From Trujillonella endophytica (lineage in GTDB: Bacteria > Actinomycetota > Actinomycetes > Mycobacteriales > Geodermatophilaceae), in contig NZ_JABGCI010000001.1 of the NCBI RefSeq assembly GCF_019799905.1, positions 930,001 to 994,000 of the forward strand: a stretch of 64,000 nt of DNA. Direction: 5' to 3'. The position numbers were made by a program, and so were the translations under genes. Shown piece by piece: positions 21,495 through 29,110 of this stretch; position 1 is the stretch's first letter, and each line of letters starts with the position of its first letter. The notes under the pieces were generated by a model. It was not told the DNA's origin. It did not search any database and saw only the letters and a program-made list of their open reading frames with translations.

Positions 21495-22394
21495 GTGGAC
21501 AACCGCTCGGACATCCGCGACTTCCTCGCCACCCGGCGTGCCCGGATCACCCCGGAGCAGGCCGGGCTGCTGCCCGGCGGGGGCCGGCGGCGGGTACCCG
21601 GCCTGCGCCGGGAGGAGGTCGCCGTCCTCGCCGGGGTGAGCACCGACTGGTACACCCGGCTGGAGAAGGGACACATCGCCGGCGTCTCCGAGGACGTCCT
21701 GGAGGCCGTCGCCCGGGCCCTGCAGCTGGACGACGCCGAGCGGACCCACCTGTTCAACCTCGCCCGCGCCGCGGCGCGGCCGACCCGCACGCCACAGCGG
21801 CGCAGCAGGGTGCAGGTCCAGCCCCGGGTGCAGTGGATGCTCGACTCGATGGCCGGGTCGGCCGCATTCGTCGCCGACGGGCGGCTGGACATTCTCGCGG
21901 CCAACACCCTGGGGCGGGCCCTGCACTCGCCGCTGTTCGCCGGCCCGCGGCGGCCGGCGAACTTCGCCCGGTTCCAGTTCCTCGACCCGCAGGCGCACGA
22001 CTTCTACCGGGACTGGGAGGGCGCGGCCGACGTCACCGTGGCCCTGCTCCGGGCAGAGGCCGGCCGCCGCCCGCACGATGCGCAGCTGCGCGCGCTCGTC
22101 GGCGAGCTGTCCACGGTCAGCGAGGAGTTCCGGATCCGCTGGGCGGCACACGACGTCCGCATCCACCACGACGGCGTCAAGCAGTTCCACCACCCCGTCG
22201 TCGGCACGCTCGAACTGACCTACTGCACCCTCGACCTGCCCACCGAGGACAGCGCCGACCTCCGCCTGACGATCTACACCGCCGAGCCCGGGACGCCGTC
22301 CGAGGACGGCCTCAAGATGCTGGCGAGCTGGGCGGCGACCTCCGCGGCCGCGACCGCGGACGGCGCGCCCGCCCCGGCCACGGACGGCACCTGA
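21495..22394 (+). CDS. XRE-family regulator with MmyB-like ligand-binding domain
   Basis: 299 residues. An N-terminal helix-turn-helix ([27 protein letters not shown]) is followed by an MmyB-type PAS-like domain (about 95-280; [46 protein letters not shown]). Such regulators commonly control a divergent oxidoreductase, here the alcohol dehydrogenase, and bind small hydrophobic ligands. The tail is Ala-rich. The start was chosen by the adjacent -10 box and the family N-terminus. Confidence 0.9.
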   Translation: MDNRSDIRDFLATRRARITPEQAGLLPGGGRRRVPGLRREEVAVLAGVSTDWYTRLEKGHIAGVSEDVLEAVARALQLDDAERTHLFNLARAAARPTRTPQRRSRVQVQPRVQWMLDSMAGSAAFVADGRLDILAANTLGRALHSPLFAGPRRPANFARFQFLDPQAHDFYRDWEGAADVTVALLRAEAGRRPHDAQLRALVGELSTVSEEFRIRWAAHDVRIHHDGVKQFHHPVVGTLELTYCTLDLPTEDSADLRLTIYTAEPGTPSEDGLKMLASWAATSAAATADGAPAPATDGT

Positions 22395-22401
22395 CCCCCG
22401 C

Positions 22402-22415
22402 CAGGGACGTCCCTG
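22402..22415. repeat. 14-nt perfect palindrome upstream of the leader peptide
   Basis: CAGGGACGTCCCTG starts 7 nt after the regulator stop and ends about 25 nt before the -10 box of the next unit. It could be an operator for the sulfur unit or part of a terminator for the regulator gene. Confidence 0.35.
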
Positions 22416-22440
22416 ACACGCACGGGGCGGCGAGCCCGGG

Positions 22441-22446
22441 TACGGT
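22441..22446 (+). promoter_or_regulatory. -10 element of the cysteine leader/tauD unit
   Basis: TACGGT stands 7 nt before the ATG of the leader peptide, the same leaderless geometry as several other genes here. Confidence 0.5.
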
Positions 22447-22453
22447 GATCCGG

Positions 22454-22543
22454 ATGGATCCGGTCGAGATCGTGCGATCCGCGCTCGTCGAGCGCCGGCA
22501 CGTCGACCTGCTGCGCTGCGCGAGCGCGCTCTGTACGGCCTGA
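22454..22543 (+). CDS. Cysteine-type leader peptide of a sulfur-acquisition unit
   Basis: A 29-codon reading frame encoding MDPVEIVR... and ending in [17 protein letters not shown]. The core R-R-H-V-D-L-x-R-x-x-S-A-L-C is the conserved actinobacterial putative leader peptide found before sulfur-metabolism genes; related mycobacterial cysteine-rich leaders act in cysteine-responsive attenuation. Cys22 and Cys27 would be the sensing codons. It stops 46 nt before tauD, whose ribosome binding site can pair with sequence just after the leader stop. It is predicted to be leaderless. An internal GTG at 22472 could also start a 23-residue form. Confidence 0.8.
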   Translation: MDPVEIVRSALVERRHVDLLRCASALCTA

Positions 22544-22548
22544 CGCCG

Positions 22549-22582
22549 TCCGGTCCCACCCCGCAGTCCCAGCCCCACCGGA
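22549..22582 (+). promoter_or_regulatory. Stem that can mask the tauD ribosome binding site
   Basis: TCCGGT (22549-22554) is complementary to ACCGGA (22577-22582), which overlaps the GGAG before tauD. Ribosome position on the leader peptide could decide whether this 6-bp stem forms. The stem is short and the loop is 22 nt, so this is a candidate only. Confidence 0.3.
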
Positions 22583-22589
22583 GCTCCCC

Positions 22590-23492
22590 ATGACCCTGCT
22601 CGCTGCACCCCGCACGCCCGCCGCCCCGCACCCGCCGGCGGGGACCGCCGCCCTCGAGGTCGAGCGCCTCGGGCCCCGCTTCGGCGCCGCCGTCCACGGG
22701 CTCGACCTCGCCCGGATCACCGACGAGCAGGCCGGCGTCCTCCGCGCCGCACTGGCCGAGCACAAGGTCTTGTTCTTCGCCGGGCAGCACGACCTGCACG
22801 CCGACGCCCAGATCGCCCTCGGCCGCCGGCTCGGGGAGGTCACCGAGTCCCACCCCGTGGTGCCGGGTGTCGACCCCGCGCACCGGGAGATCTACGCCCT
22901 CGACAGCGCCGAGGGCGGGTTCGCCGACGTCTGGCACACCGACGTCACCTTCGTGCGCCGCCCACCGCTGGGCTCGGTGCTGCGGGCCGTCGTCCTCCCG
23001 CCCACGGGCGGGGACACCCAGTGGGCCGACCTCGAGCTGGCCTACGAGTCCCTCAGCGGGCCGGTGCAGCGCCTGGCCGACCAGCTGGTCGCGGTGCACG
23101 ACGGCACCCGCGAGTGGGGGTACTACCTCGCCCAGCGCAAGGAGCGGACGACGTGGGAGGGCCGGGAGTTCGACACCCTCGTCCCCGTCGAGCACCCGGT
23201 GGTCCGCGTGCACCCGGAGACGGGACGCAGGAGCCTGTTCGTGAACCCGGGCTTCGTCTCGCACATCAAGGACGTCTCCGACGCGGAGAGCCGCCACCTG
23301 CTCGACCTCTTCTACGCCCACATCACCCGGCCGGAGCACATCCACCGGCACCGGTGGTCGGTCGGCGACGTCGCCATGTGGGACAACCGGTCGACGGTGC
23401 ACTACGCCAACCGCGACTACGGCACCGAGCGGCGGATCATGCACCGCATCACGCTGCGTGGCGACCAGCCGGTCGGTCCCCCGATCGCCTGA
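22590..23492 (+). CDS. TauD/TfdA-family 2-oxoglutarate-dependent dioxygenase
   Basis: 300 residues. Fe(II)/2-oxoglutarate dioxygenase of the taurine/alkylsulfatase family, which releases sulfite or sulfate from organosulfur substrates. The iron ligands are in WHTDVTF (His-x-Asp) and the distal [10 protein letters not shown] histidine; the 2-oxoglutarate arginine is in [12 protein letters not shown]. The N-terminus [20 protein letters not shown] is typical. A cysteine leader peptide precedes it and an ABC importer operon follows, so a sulfur-source role is favoured over herbicide or other oxidations. The ATG has a GGAG ribosome binding site. Confidence 0.9.
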   Translation: MTLLAAPRTPAAPHPPAGTAALEVERLGPRFGAAVHGLDLARITDEQAGVLRAALAEHKVLFFAGQHDLHADAQIALGRRLGEVTESHPVVPGVDPAHREIYALDSAEGGFADVWHTDVTFVRRPPLGSVLRAVVLPPTGGDTQWADLELAYESLSGPVQRLADQLVAVHDGTREWGYYLAQRKERTTWEGREFDTLVPVEHPVVRVHPETGRRSLFVNPGFVSHIKDVSDAESRHLLDLFYAHITRPEHIHRHRWSVGDVAMWDNRSTVHYANRDYGTERRIMHRITLRGDQPVGPPIA

Positions 23493-23545
23493 CTCCGCCC
23501 AGTACGGCAACTCCCGGCACGCCCGACGCTCGTACCGTCGATCCC

Positions 23546-23595
23546 ACCGCGTGGCGAGGCGCAGGCCACATCCGGCCTGCGCCTCGCCACGCGGT
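23546..23595 (+). terminator. Perfect 22-bp hairpin between tauD and the importer genes
   Basis: A 22-nt arm at 23546-23567 is exactly complementary to 23574-23595, with a 6-nt loop (acatcc). No T-tract follows. It lies 53 nt after the tauD stop and 54 nt before the binding-protein start, so it may be a terminator, a partial terminator or an mRNA-stabilising stem inside the unit. Confidence 0.75.
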
Positions 23596-23649
23596 GCGTC
23601 CCCGACGCCGGCGGCAGACGCCCCGGCGCCCCGCGAGAGAAGAGTCCCG

Positions 23650-24603
23650 ATGCTGTCCACGACCATCCGCCCGCGCGCGTCCGCGGTGGCCATCGCCGCG
23701 CTCCTGACCGCCACGGTGGCCGGCTGCACGAGCGAGGAGGGCGGCTCCGGAGGCAGCGGGGACGGCATCACCGTCCAGGCCGCCCAGTTCAGCTGGACCG
23801 CCGCCGGCCTGACCAACGGCATCCTGAGCGAGATCGCCGCCGACCACCCCGAGCTGGGCGTCTCCTCGCTGGCGACGACCCAGCTGGACCCGGCCGCGGC
23901 CTGGGCGGGGGCGCAGCGCGGTGACATCGACCTGCTCACCGAGGTCGCCCTGCCCAACCAGCAGGAGCTCGCCGACAGCGCCGCCGAGCAGGTCGAGATC
24001 GTGTCCGAGACCTACGGCGAGGCCGCGCAGGGCTGGTTCGTCCCCGCCTACGCGGTGGAGCCCGGCGGGCCGCTGGAGGGCCTGACCAGCGTCACCCAGC
24101 TCAACGACTACGCCGACGAGCTCGGCGGCAAGTTCTACGACGCCGACCCGGGCTACATCACCACCGAGCAGAACGCCGCCCGGCTCGAGGGCTACGGGAT
24201 CAACCTGGAGCAGGTCGTCTCCAGCGAGGCGGCGGAGCTCGCGCAGCTGGAGAACTCCTACAGCCGCGAGGAGCCGATCGTGCTGTACCTGTACCACCCG
24301 CACGCGGTCTTCGCGCAGTACGACATGGTCCAGCTGGAGGAGCCCACGCCCTACACCGAAGGCTGCTTCACCACAGGGGACGGCGCCTGCGCGATGCCGT
24401 CCTACAGCGCCAACATCGCCGCCAGCAACGAGCTGGCGGAGCAGGCGCCGGAGTTCGTCGAGCTGCTGCGCGACCTGCGGATCTCCGTCGAGGAGATGGA
24501 GGAGATGCAGAAGGCCGTCGACGTCGACGGCGAGGACGTCAGCACCGTCGCGCGGCAGTGGGTGGACGACCACAGCGACGAGATCGACGAGTGGATCGGC
24601 TGA
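23650..24603 (+). CDS. OpuAC/ProX-type substrate-binding lipoprotein
   Basis: 317 residues. The signal sequence ends in the lipobox TVAGC, so it is a membrane-anchored binding protein. The mature part ([55 protein letters not shown]) has the glycine betaine/choline-binding protein fold, with aromatic residues that usually cage a quaternary ammonium group. It precedes the matching ATPase by 2 nt. Because of the upstream TauD gene and cysteine leader, the ligand may be a sulfur-containing zwitterion; this is inference. Confidence 0.9.
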   Translation: MLSTTIRPRASAVAIAALLTATVAGCTSEEGGSGGSGDGITVQAAQFSWTAAGLTNGILSEIAADHPELGVSSLATTQLDPAAAWAGAQRGDIDLLTEVALPNQQELADSAAEQVEIVSETYGEAAQGWFVPAYAVEPGGPLEGLTSVTQLNDYADELGGKFYDADPGYITTEQNAARLEGYGINLEQVVSSEAAELAQLENSYSREEPIVLYLYHPHAVFAQYDMVQLEEPTPYTEGCFTTGDGACAMPSYSANIAASNELAEQAPEFVELLRDLRISVEEMEEMQKAVDVDGEDVSTVARQWVDDHSDEIDEWIG

Positions 24604-24605
24604 CC

Positions 24606-25811
24606 ATGCCGCCGGTGCTGCAGGTGACCGGGCTGTCGAAGGTCTTCGGCGCCCGCGAGCAGGAGGCCCTGCGCCTGGCCGACGAGGGTGTCGGCCGCGA
24701 CGAGATCCTCCGGCGGACCGGGGCCACGCTCGCGGTCCACGACGTCAGCTTCACCGTCGAGCGCGGCGAGCTGTTCGTGATCATGGGGCTGTCGGGCTCG
24801 GGCAAGTCGACGCTGGTCCGGTTGCTGAACCGGCTCATCGAGCCCAGCGCCGGCACGGTGCAGGTCGACGGTCGCGACCTGCGGGCGCTGGACGACGCCC
24901 AGCTCCGCAGCGTGCGCAACGACAAGATCAGCATGGTGTTCCAGCACTTCGCGCTGCTGCCGCACCGCACCGTGCGGGAGAACGCCGCGTACGCGCTGAA
25001 GATCCGCGGGGTCGGCGCGAGGGAGCAGCGGGAGCGGGCCGACTGGGCGTTGCGCACGGTCGGCCTGCTGGAGCGGGCCGACGCCCGGCCCGACGAGCTG
25101 TCCGGCGGCATGCGCCAGCGCGTGGGCCTGGCCCGCGCGCTGGCCGCCGACTCGGAGGTCCTGCTCATGGACGAGCCGTTCTCCGCGCTGGACCCGCTGA
25201 TCCGCCGCGACATGCAGGACCTGCTCGAGCGGCTGCAGTCCGAGCTGCACAAGACGATCGTCTTCATCACCCACGACCTCAACGAGGCCATGCGGCTGGG
25301 CGACCGGATCCTCATGCTCAAGGACGGGCGGACCGTGCAGCTGGGCACCGGGCCGGAGATCATCTCGGCGCCCGCCGACGACTACGTCGCCGACTTCACC
25401 TCCGACGTGGACCGGACCCGGGTGCTCACCGCCGGGGACCTGCTGCGCGAACCGCGGATGACCGCCCGCCTCGGGGACCGGGCCGGCGACGTGCTCCGGG
25501 CCCTCGGGACGGCGGAGGCCAACGGCGTGTACGTCCTGGACGACCGGGGGCGCATCGCCGGCGTCGCGCGCGACGACCTGCTCGCCCGGGCGCTGCAGGA
25601 GGGCCGCACCGACCTCGGTACCCGCGAGGTGGTCGCCGAGTACGCGACGATCGGCGCCGACCGGCCGGTCGTGGAGTTCGTCCACCTGGTCGGGCGGCAC
25701 ACGGTGCCCCTCGGCGTCGTGGACGACGACGGCCGGCTGCTCGGGGTGGTGCCGCGGGCCGCGGTGCTCGATGCGCTGTCCGCCGTCCCGGCGCGGGGGA
25801 GTGTCCGGTGA
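24606..25811 (+). CDS. Quaternary-amine ABC transporter ATPase (ProV/OpuAA type) with CBS domains
   Basis: 401 residues. Walker A is GLSGSGKSTLVRLLNRLIEP, Q-loop FQHFALLPHRTVRENAAYAL, signature LSGGMRQRVGLARAL and Walker B VLLMDEPFSALDP. The C-terminal 120 residues form a CBS-domain pair, typical of ProV/OpuAA ATPases and often used to sense ionic strength or c-di-AMP. The ATG follows the binding-protein stop by 2 nt, and its own stop overlaps the permease GTG. Confidence 0.94.
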   Translation: MPPVLQVTGLSKVFGAREQEALRLADEGVGRDEILRRTGATLAVHDVSFTVERGELFVIMGLSGSGKSTLVRLLNRLIEPSAGTVQVDGRDLRALDDAQLRSVRNDKISMVFQHFALLPHRTVRENAAYALKIRGVGAREQRERADWALRTVGLLERADARPDELSGGMRQRVGLARALAADSEVLLMDEPFSALDPLIRRDMQDLLERLQSELHKTIVFITHDLNEAMRLGDRILMLKDGRTVQLGTGPEIISAPADDYVADFTSDVDRTRVLTAGDLLREPRMTARLGDRAGDVLRALGTAEANGVYVLDDRGRIAGVARDDLLARALQEGRTDLGTREVVAEYATIGADRPVVEFVHLVGRHTVPLGVVDDDGRLLGVVPRAAVLDALSAVPARGSVR

Positions 25812-26743
25812 TCCCGCACCTGCCCATCGGCGAGACGGTCTCCGACTTCATCGACTGGCTGCTGGACACGGTCCCGTGGCTGTTCGACGCGATCTCGAAC
25901 GTGATGCAGGTCCTCGTCGACGGGCTGACCGACCTGCTCGTGTCGCCGGCGCCGATCGTCTGGATCGTGGTGTTCACGGTCGTCGCGCTGGTCCTGCGCG
26001 GTCCGTGGCTGGCGCTCTACACGCTGGTCGCGTTCCTGCTCGTGGTCTCGCTGGAGCTCTGGGTCGAGACGATGCAGACCCTCGCGCTCGTGCTGGTCGC
26101 CGCGGTCATCGCCGCCGCGATCGGCGTGCCCGTCGGGATCCTGGCCGCGCGGCGGCGGGCGGTGAGCGTCGTCGTCCGGCCGGTCCTGGACTTCATGCAG
26201 ACGACGCCGGTCTTCGTCTACCTGATCCCGGCGGTGTTCTTCTTCGGGGTCGGCGTGGTGCCCGGCGTCGTGGCCACCATCCTGTTCGCGATCCCGCCCG
26301 GTGTGCGCCTCACCGAGCTGGGCATCCGGCAGGTCGACCGGGAGGTCGTCGAGGCCGCGCAGGCCTTCGGTGCCCGGCCGGGGCAGATCCTCCGGGAGGT
26401 CCAGCTGCCCTTGGCCCTGCCGTCGATCATGGCCGGCGTCAACCAGGTGATCATGCTGGCGCTGTCGATGGTCGTCACCGCGGGGCTGCTCGGTGCCGCC
26501 GGTCTGGGTGCGGTCGTGGTGCGGGCGGTGACCCAGCTCGACATCGCCTCCGGCGTCGAGGGCGGGCTCGCCGTCGTCCTGCTCGCGATCTTCCTCGACC
26601 GGCTGACGGGGGCGTTCGGCCAGCAGACGGCCGTGTCGCGGCTGCTGCGGGCGCGGGGGCGCCGGGCGTCCTCCGCCGGGCCTGCCGAGCCGGCCTCCCG
26701 GCAGGACGAGAACGCTCCCGCGGGAGCGCCGGCGTCGGCCTGA
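25808..26743 (+). CDS. Quaternary-amine ABC transporter permease (ProW/OpuAB type)
   Basis: 311 residues with about six transmembrane helices. The EAA loop that docks to the ATPase is EAAQAFGARPGQILREVQLPLALPSIMAG. An N-terminal amphipathic extension before the helices is typical of ProW. The GTG overlaps the ATPase stop (GTGA). It is the last gene before a strong terminator, so the leader-to-permease stretch reads as one functional unit. Confidence 0.94.
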   Translation: MIPHLPIGETVSDFIDWLLDTVPWLFDAISNVMQVLVDGLTDLLVSPAPIVWIVVFTVVALVLRGPWLALYTLVAFLLVVSLELWVETMQTLALVLVAAVIAAAIGVPVGILAARRRAVSVVVRPVLDFMQTTPVFVYLIPAVFFFGVGVVPGVVATILFAIPPGVRLTELGIRQVDREVVEAAQAFGARPGQILREVQLPLALPSIMAGVNQVIMLALSMVVTAGLLGAAGLGAVVVRAVTQLDIASGVEGGLAVVLLAIFLDRLTGAFGQQTAVSRLLRARGRRASSAGPAEPASRQDENAPAGAPASA

Positions 26744-26759
26744 CGGTCACCCACCCACG

Positions 26760-26798
26760 ACGGAGGGGCCGGCTGCGATCCGCAGCCGGCCCCTCCGT
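26760..26798 (+). terminator. 18-bp hairpin terminator of the importer operon
   Basis: The arms 26760-26777 and 26781-26798 are exactly complementary around a 3-nt loop (ATC), starting 17 nt after the permease stop. The facing LysM gene ends 39 nt further on, so it probably terminates both. Confidence 0.85.
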
Positions 26799-26836
26799 GC
26801 CGTGGTGGGGGTCGTGCAACTCGATGCTGCCGGGGC

Positions 26837-27961
26837 TCAGCCCCGGTAGTTCACGTGCACGTGGTCGACGTGGTTGGCGGTCACCCCGCCGCGGTCCTCC
26901 ATCTGCCGCCAGGCGCCGCCCGGCGAGCCGAGGTACCGCTGCTCCCAGATGAGGTACTCGACGCCGAGCTCGTCCCAGTGCTCGAGGTGGTACCGGACGA
27001 CGGCGTCGCCCAGGGCGGCGTCGGTCATGACCATGTAGTCCACGGCGAGCCCGGACGGGTGCCCGTGCGGGTCGACGGCGCTGGCGCGGGTGCCGCCGAG
27101 GGTGATGGCGCCGGCGCCGGGGACGTTGGAGACGACGGCGTCGGCCGCCGCCTGCGCCTGGGGCCTGATCGCGCCGGCGGTGTTGTTGATCCGCGCGACC
27201 GCCCGGACCAGCTGGGTCACCGGCGCGGGGGCCGGAGCGGCAGCCGGGGCCGGGGCGGGCGCCGGAGCGGGTGTGGGGACCGGCGCCGGAGCGGGAGCGG
27301 GTGCGGGGACCGGCGCGGGCTCGGGCGCCGGGGCGGCCACCGGCGCGGGGGCCGGAGCGGGCTCTGGCACGGGCTCGGCAGCCGGGGCGGCCACCGGCGC
27401 GGGGGCCGGTGCGGGCTCGGGCGCCGGAGCGGGCTCTGGCACGGGCTCGGCAGCCGGGGCGGGCGCCGGAGCGGGAGCCGGGACGGGCGCGGGAGCCGGC
27501 GCGGCGACGGGGGCCGAGTCGCCTCCGGTGCCGCCGGCGTCCGGGGCCGCTGTGGCCACGCCGGTGAGGACGAGGACCTGGCCGGGGAGGATCAGGTCCG
27601 GGTCGGCACCGATGACCGCGACGTTGCGCTGGTAGAGCTCGCGCCACGGCTGGTCGTGGGCGGCGGCGATCCTCGAGACCGTGTCGCCCCGCACGACGGT
27701 GTGGGCGCCGGTGGGGGCGGCGTGCGCGCCGTAGGTGTCGGTCGTGTCCTCGTAGCTCTCGGGGGCGGCCGCCGAGGGACCGGTGGTCCAGGTGTCGACG
27801 TGCGCCTCGTGCTCGCCGCCGGACCAGTCCGCCGGCGCGGGGTGGGCCTGTGCGGGGGAGCTGAAGACGCCGAGCCCGACGACGGTGGCGCCGGCGGCGA
27901 CGGGGGCCCGGGACAGCACCTTCTTGGTGCGGACGTAGCGGGGTGCGCGGTGCTTGGACAA
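26837..27961 (-). CDS. Secreted LysM protein with M15-like C-terminal domain
   Basis: 374 residues from a TTG. Signal peptide 1-39 (ends SSPAQAH), LysM domain about 86-133 ([29 protein letters not shown]), a Pro/Ala/Glu low-complexity linker about 150-250, and a C-terminal ARB-07466-like domain. That domain holds H-P-S-G-L-A-V-D (HxxGxAxD) and H-V-D-H-V-H, the zinc-ligand pattern of M15 D,D-carboxypeptidases, so a peptidoglycan hydrolase is likely. The TTG is preferred because an upstream in-frame ATG would translate through a riboswitch. Control by c-di-AMP is predicted. Confidence 0.85.
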   Translation of the reverse strand: MSKHRAPRYVRTKKVLSRAPVAAGATVVGLGVFSSPAQAHPAPADWSGGEHEAHVDTWTTGPSAAAPESYEDTTDTYGAHAAPTGAHTVVRGDTVSRIAAAHDQPWRELYQRNVAVIGADPDLILPGQVLVLTGVATAAPDAGGTGGDSAPVAAPAPAPVPAPAPAPAPAAEPVPEPAPAPEPAPAPAPVAAPAAEPVPEPAPAPAPVAAPAPEPAPVPAPAPAPAPVPTPAPAPAPAPAAAPAPAPVTQLVRAVARINNTAGAIRPQAQAAADAVVSNVPGAGAITLGGTRASAVDPHGHPSGLAVDYMVMTDAALGDAVVRYHLEHWDELGVEYLIWEQRYLGSPGGAWRQMEDRGGVTANHVDHVHVNYRG

Positions 27962-27969
27962 GGGTGCGT

Positions 27970-28110
27970 GGTTCTCCGATCCCCGCCGGTGAGGTGAGCT
28001 GTCGGGTTCGGGCGATCGGTGCCCGGCCGCTGTTCGCGGCTCCACCCCGAGGTGCGCGTGCGCACCGTGGAAAGTGGGTCCCCCACCCCCGCCCTGGAGT
28101 TCGTGGGAAG
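27970..28110 (-). promoter_or_regulatory. ydaO-type c-di-AMP riboswitch
   Basis: The 5' leader of the LysM gene carries the conserved ydaO blocks in order: GGGGGACCCAC, GGGGTGGAGCCGCG, AGCGGCCGGGC, CCCGAACCCGACAGCTCACC at 27991-28010, and GGCGGGGATCGGAGAACC just before the start. In actinobacteria this aptamer class precedes cell-wall hydrolase genes such as rpfA and turns expression off when c-di-AMP binds. The outer boundaries are approximate. Confidence 0.85.
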
Positions 28111-28171
28111 CGACCGGTGGGCGGGGTTGAGCGGACCGGTCGTCCGCGCTCATGTGCAGAACGCTGCCAAG

Positions 28172-28177
28172 AAGCTA
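28172..28177 (-). promoter_or_regulatory. Candidate -10 element of the riboswitch-LysM transcript
   Basis: TAGCTT on the minus strand would start transcription near 28165 and leave a leader of about 200 nt, enough for the whole aptamer. The rest of the gap to the divergent TetR gene (about 28180-28450) shows no credible coding region. Confidence 0.4.
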
Positions 28178-28453
28178 CGTACCGTCATGTGAACTGTCGT
28201 CGTGACGCAGATCACTTCTTGCGTCGCTGCTGCGTGCGTAGGCGTGTCGCCGGAACGTGATGAAGGCCACTCCGCCGGCCCGCGGACCCCTCCGCGGGGC
28301 CGTCTCCCCAGGACGGCGCGCGTGTCGCCCCGGGGACCCGGCCCGGTGCCGGCAGGGCCCGCCGAGGCGCCAGGGCCCTGCCCTCCGCGCGGTCCGGGAG
28401 CACGGGATCCGAGCCGCGACCGCGGCGGCGCGTCCGGTCGTGAGGAACGACAC

Positions 28454-28491
28454 CCGACCACTTCGGGCGGTTTACCGACCGAAGTGGTCGG
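28454..28491. promoter_or_regulatory. TetR-type operator, nested inverted repeats
   Basis: CCGACCACTTCGG (28454-28466) and CCGAAGTGGTCGG (28479-28491) form a 13-bp inverted repeat with a 12-nt spacer. A second palindrome, ACCGACC-gaagt-GGTCGGT (28474-28492), overlaps the right half. The site covers the -35 zone of the TetR gene and ends 8 nt before its -10 box, so autorepression is expected. Confidence 0.75.
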
Positions 28492-28499
28492 TCGGTGCC

Positions 28500-28505
28500 T
28501 ACCGT
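28500..28505 (+). promoter_or_regulatory. -10 element giving a leaderless tetR transcript
   Basis: TACCGT lies 6 nt before the GTG start of the regulator and directly downstream of its operator. Confidence 0.5.
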
Positions 28506-28511
28506 GGGCCC

Positions 28512-29105
28512 GTGCTGAGACCGTTCCGTCGGCAGGTCGACGAGGGGATCCTCGATCGGGCCGCCGGGCTGTTCGCGCAGCGCGGCTTCGCGAAGACGTC
28601 GGTGCAGGACGTGGCGGCCGCCGTCGGCCTGTCCAAGGCCGGCCTGCTGCACCACTTCGCGAGCAAGGACGCGCTCTACGAGGCCGTCCTGGCGCACGCG
28701 CAGGAGGTCGGCCGCCGGGTCGTCGACCAGGTGGCGCACCTGCCGCTCGGGGCCGAGCGGGACCGGCGCGCCGTCGAGGTGCTCGTGGACGTGGCCCTGG
28801 CACACCCCGGCATCGTCGCGCTGATGCTGGCGCCCGCGTCCCAGTCGGGCGGAGACGCCGAGGAGCCGCCGGCGGCGCACGCCGAGGCGCTGAGCGCCTT
28901 CGGCGTCACCCCGGACACCGAGGACCAGGAGCGGGTCGTCCGGGTCATCGGCGCCCTGGCGGCGCTCGCCGTCCTGACGCTCGCGGCCCACCAGCAGGAC
29001 CAGATCACCGCGTGGCGGCGGCACATCGTCGCCACGTGCCTCGATGCGCTCGGCTCCCGCGAGCCGGCCGCGTCCCGTACCGCACCCGACCAGAACGAGG
29101 CCTGA
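28512..29105 (+). CDS. TetR-family repressor of the MMPL transporter
   Basis: 197 residues. The N-terminal helix-turn-helix is ILDRAAGLFAQRGFAKTSVQDVAAAVGLSKAGLLHHFASKDALYEAVL; the helical C-terminal domain would bind an inducer. It starts with a GTG right after its own operator and promoter, and its stop is 5 nt before the transporter ATG. Autoregulation plus control of the exporter is the usual behaviour and fits the layout. Confidence 0.92.
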   Translation: MLRPFRRQVDEGILDRAAGLFAQRGFAKTSVQDVAAAVGLSKAGLLHHFASKDALYEAVLAHAQEVGRRVVDQVAHLPLGAERDRRAVEVLVDVALAHPGIVALMLAPASQSGGDAEEPPAAHAEALSAFGVTPDTEDQERVVRVIGALAALAVLTLAAHQQDQITAWRRHIVATCLDALGSREPAASRTAPDQNEA

Positions 29106-29110
29106 TCCGC

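Noticed and set aside
21393..23957. Upstream extension of the alcohol dehydrogenase frame
   Set aside because: The family N-terminus begins at [11 protein letters not shown]; the extension crosses the XRE, leader and tauD genes.
27235..27515. DNA repeat array as a possible CRISPR or satellite
   Set aside because: Units are in frame, unequal and code for a Pro/Ala linker; there are no regular spacers.
27962..28153. N-terminal extension of the LysM protein to an ATG at 28153
   Set aside because: It would translate through the ydaO aptamer, and a signal peptide follows the TTG at 27961.
28180..28453. Short open frames in the gap between the LysM and TetR genes
   Set aside because: No ribosome binding site, no domain and Arg/Pro/Gly-rich composition on either strand; the gap is better explained by promoter and operator.
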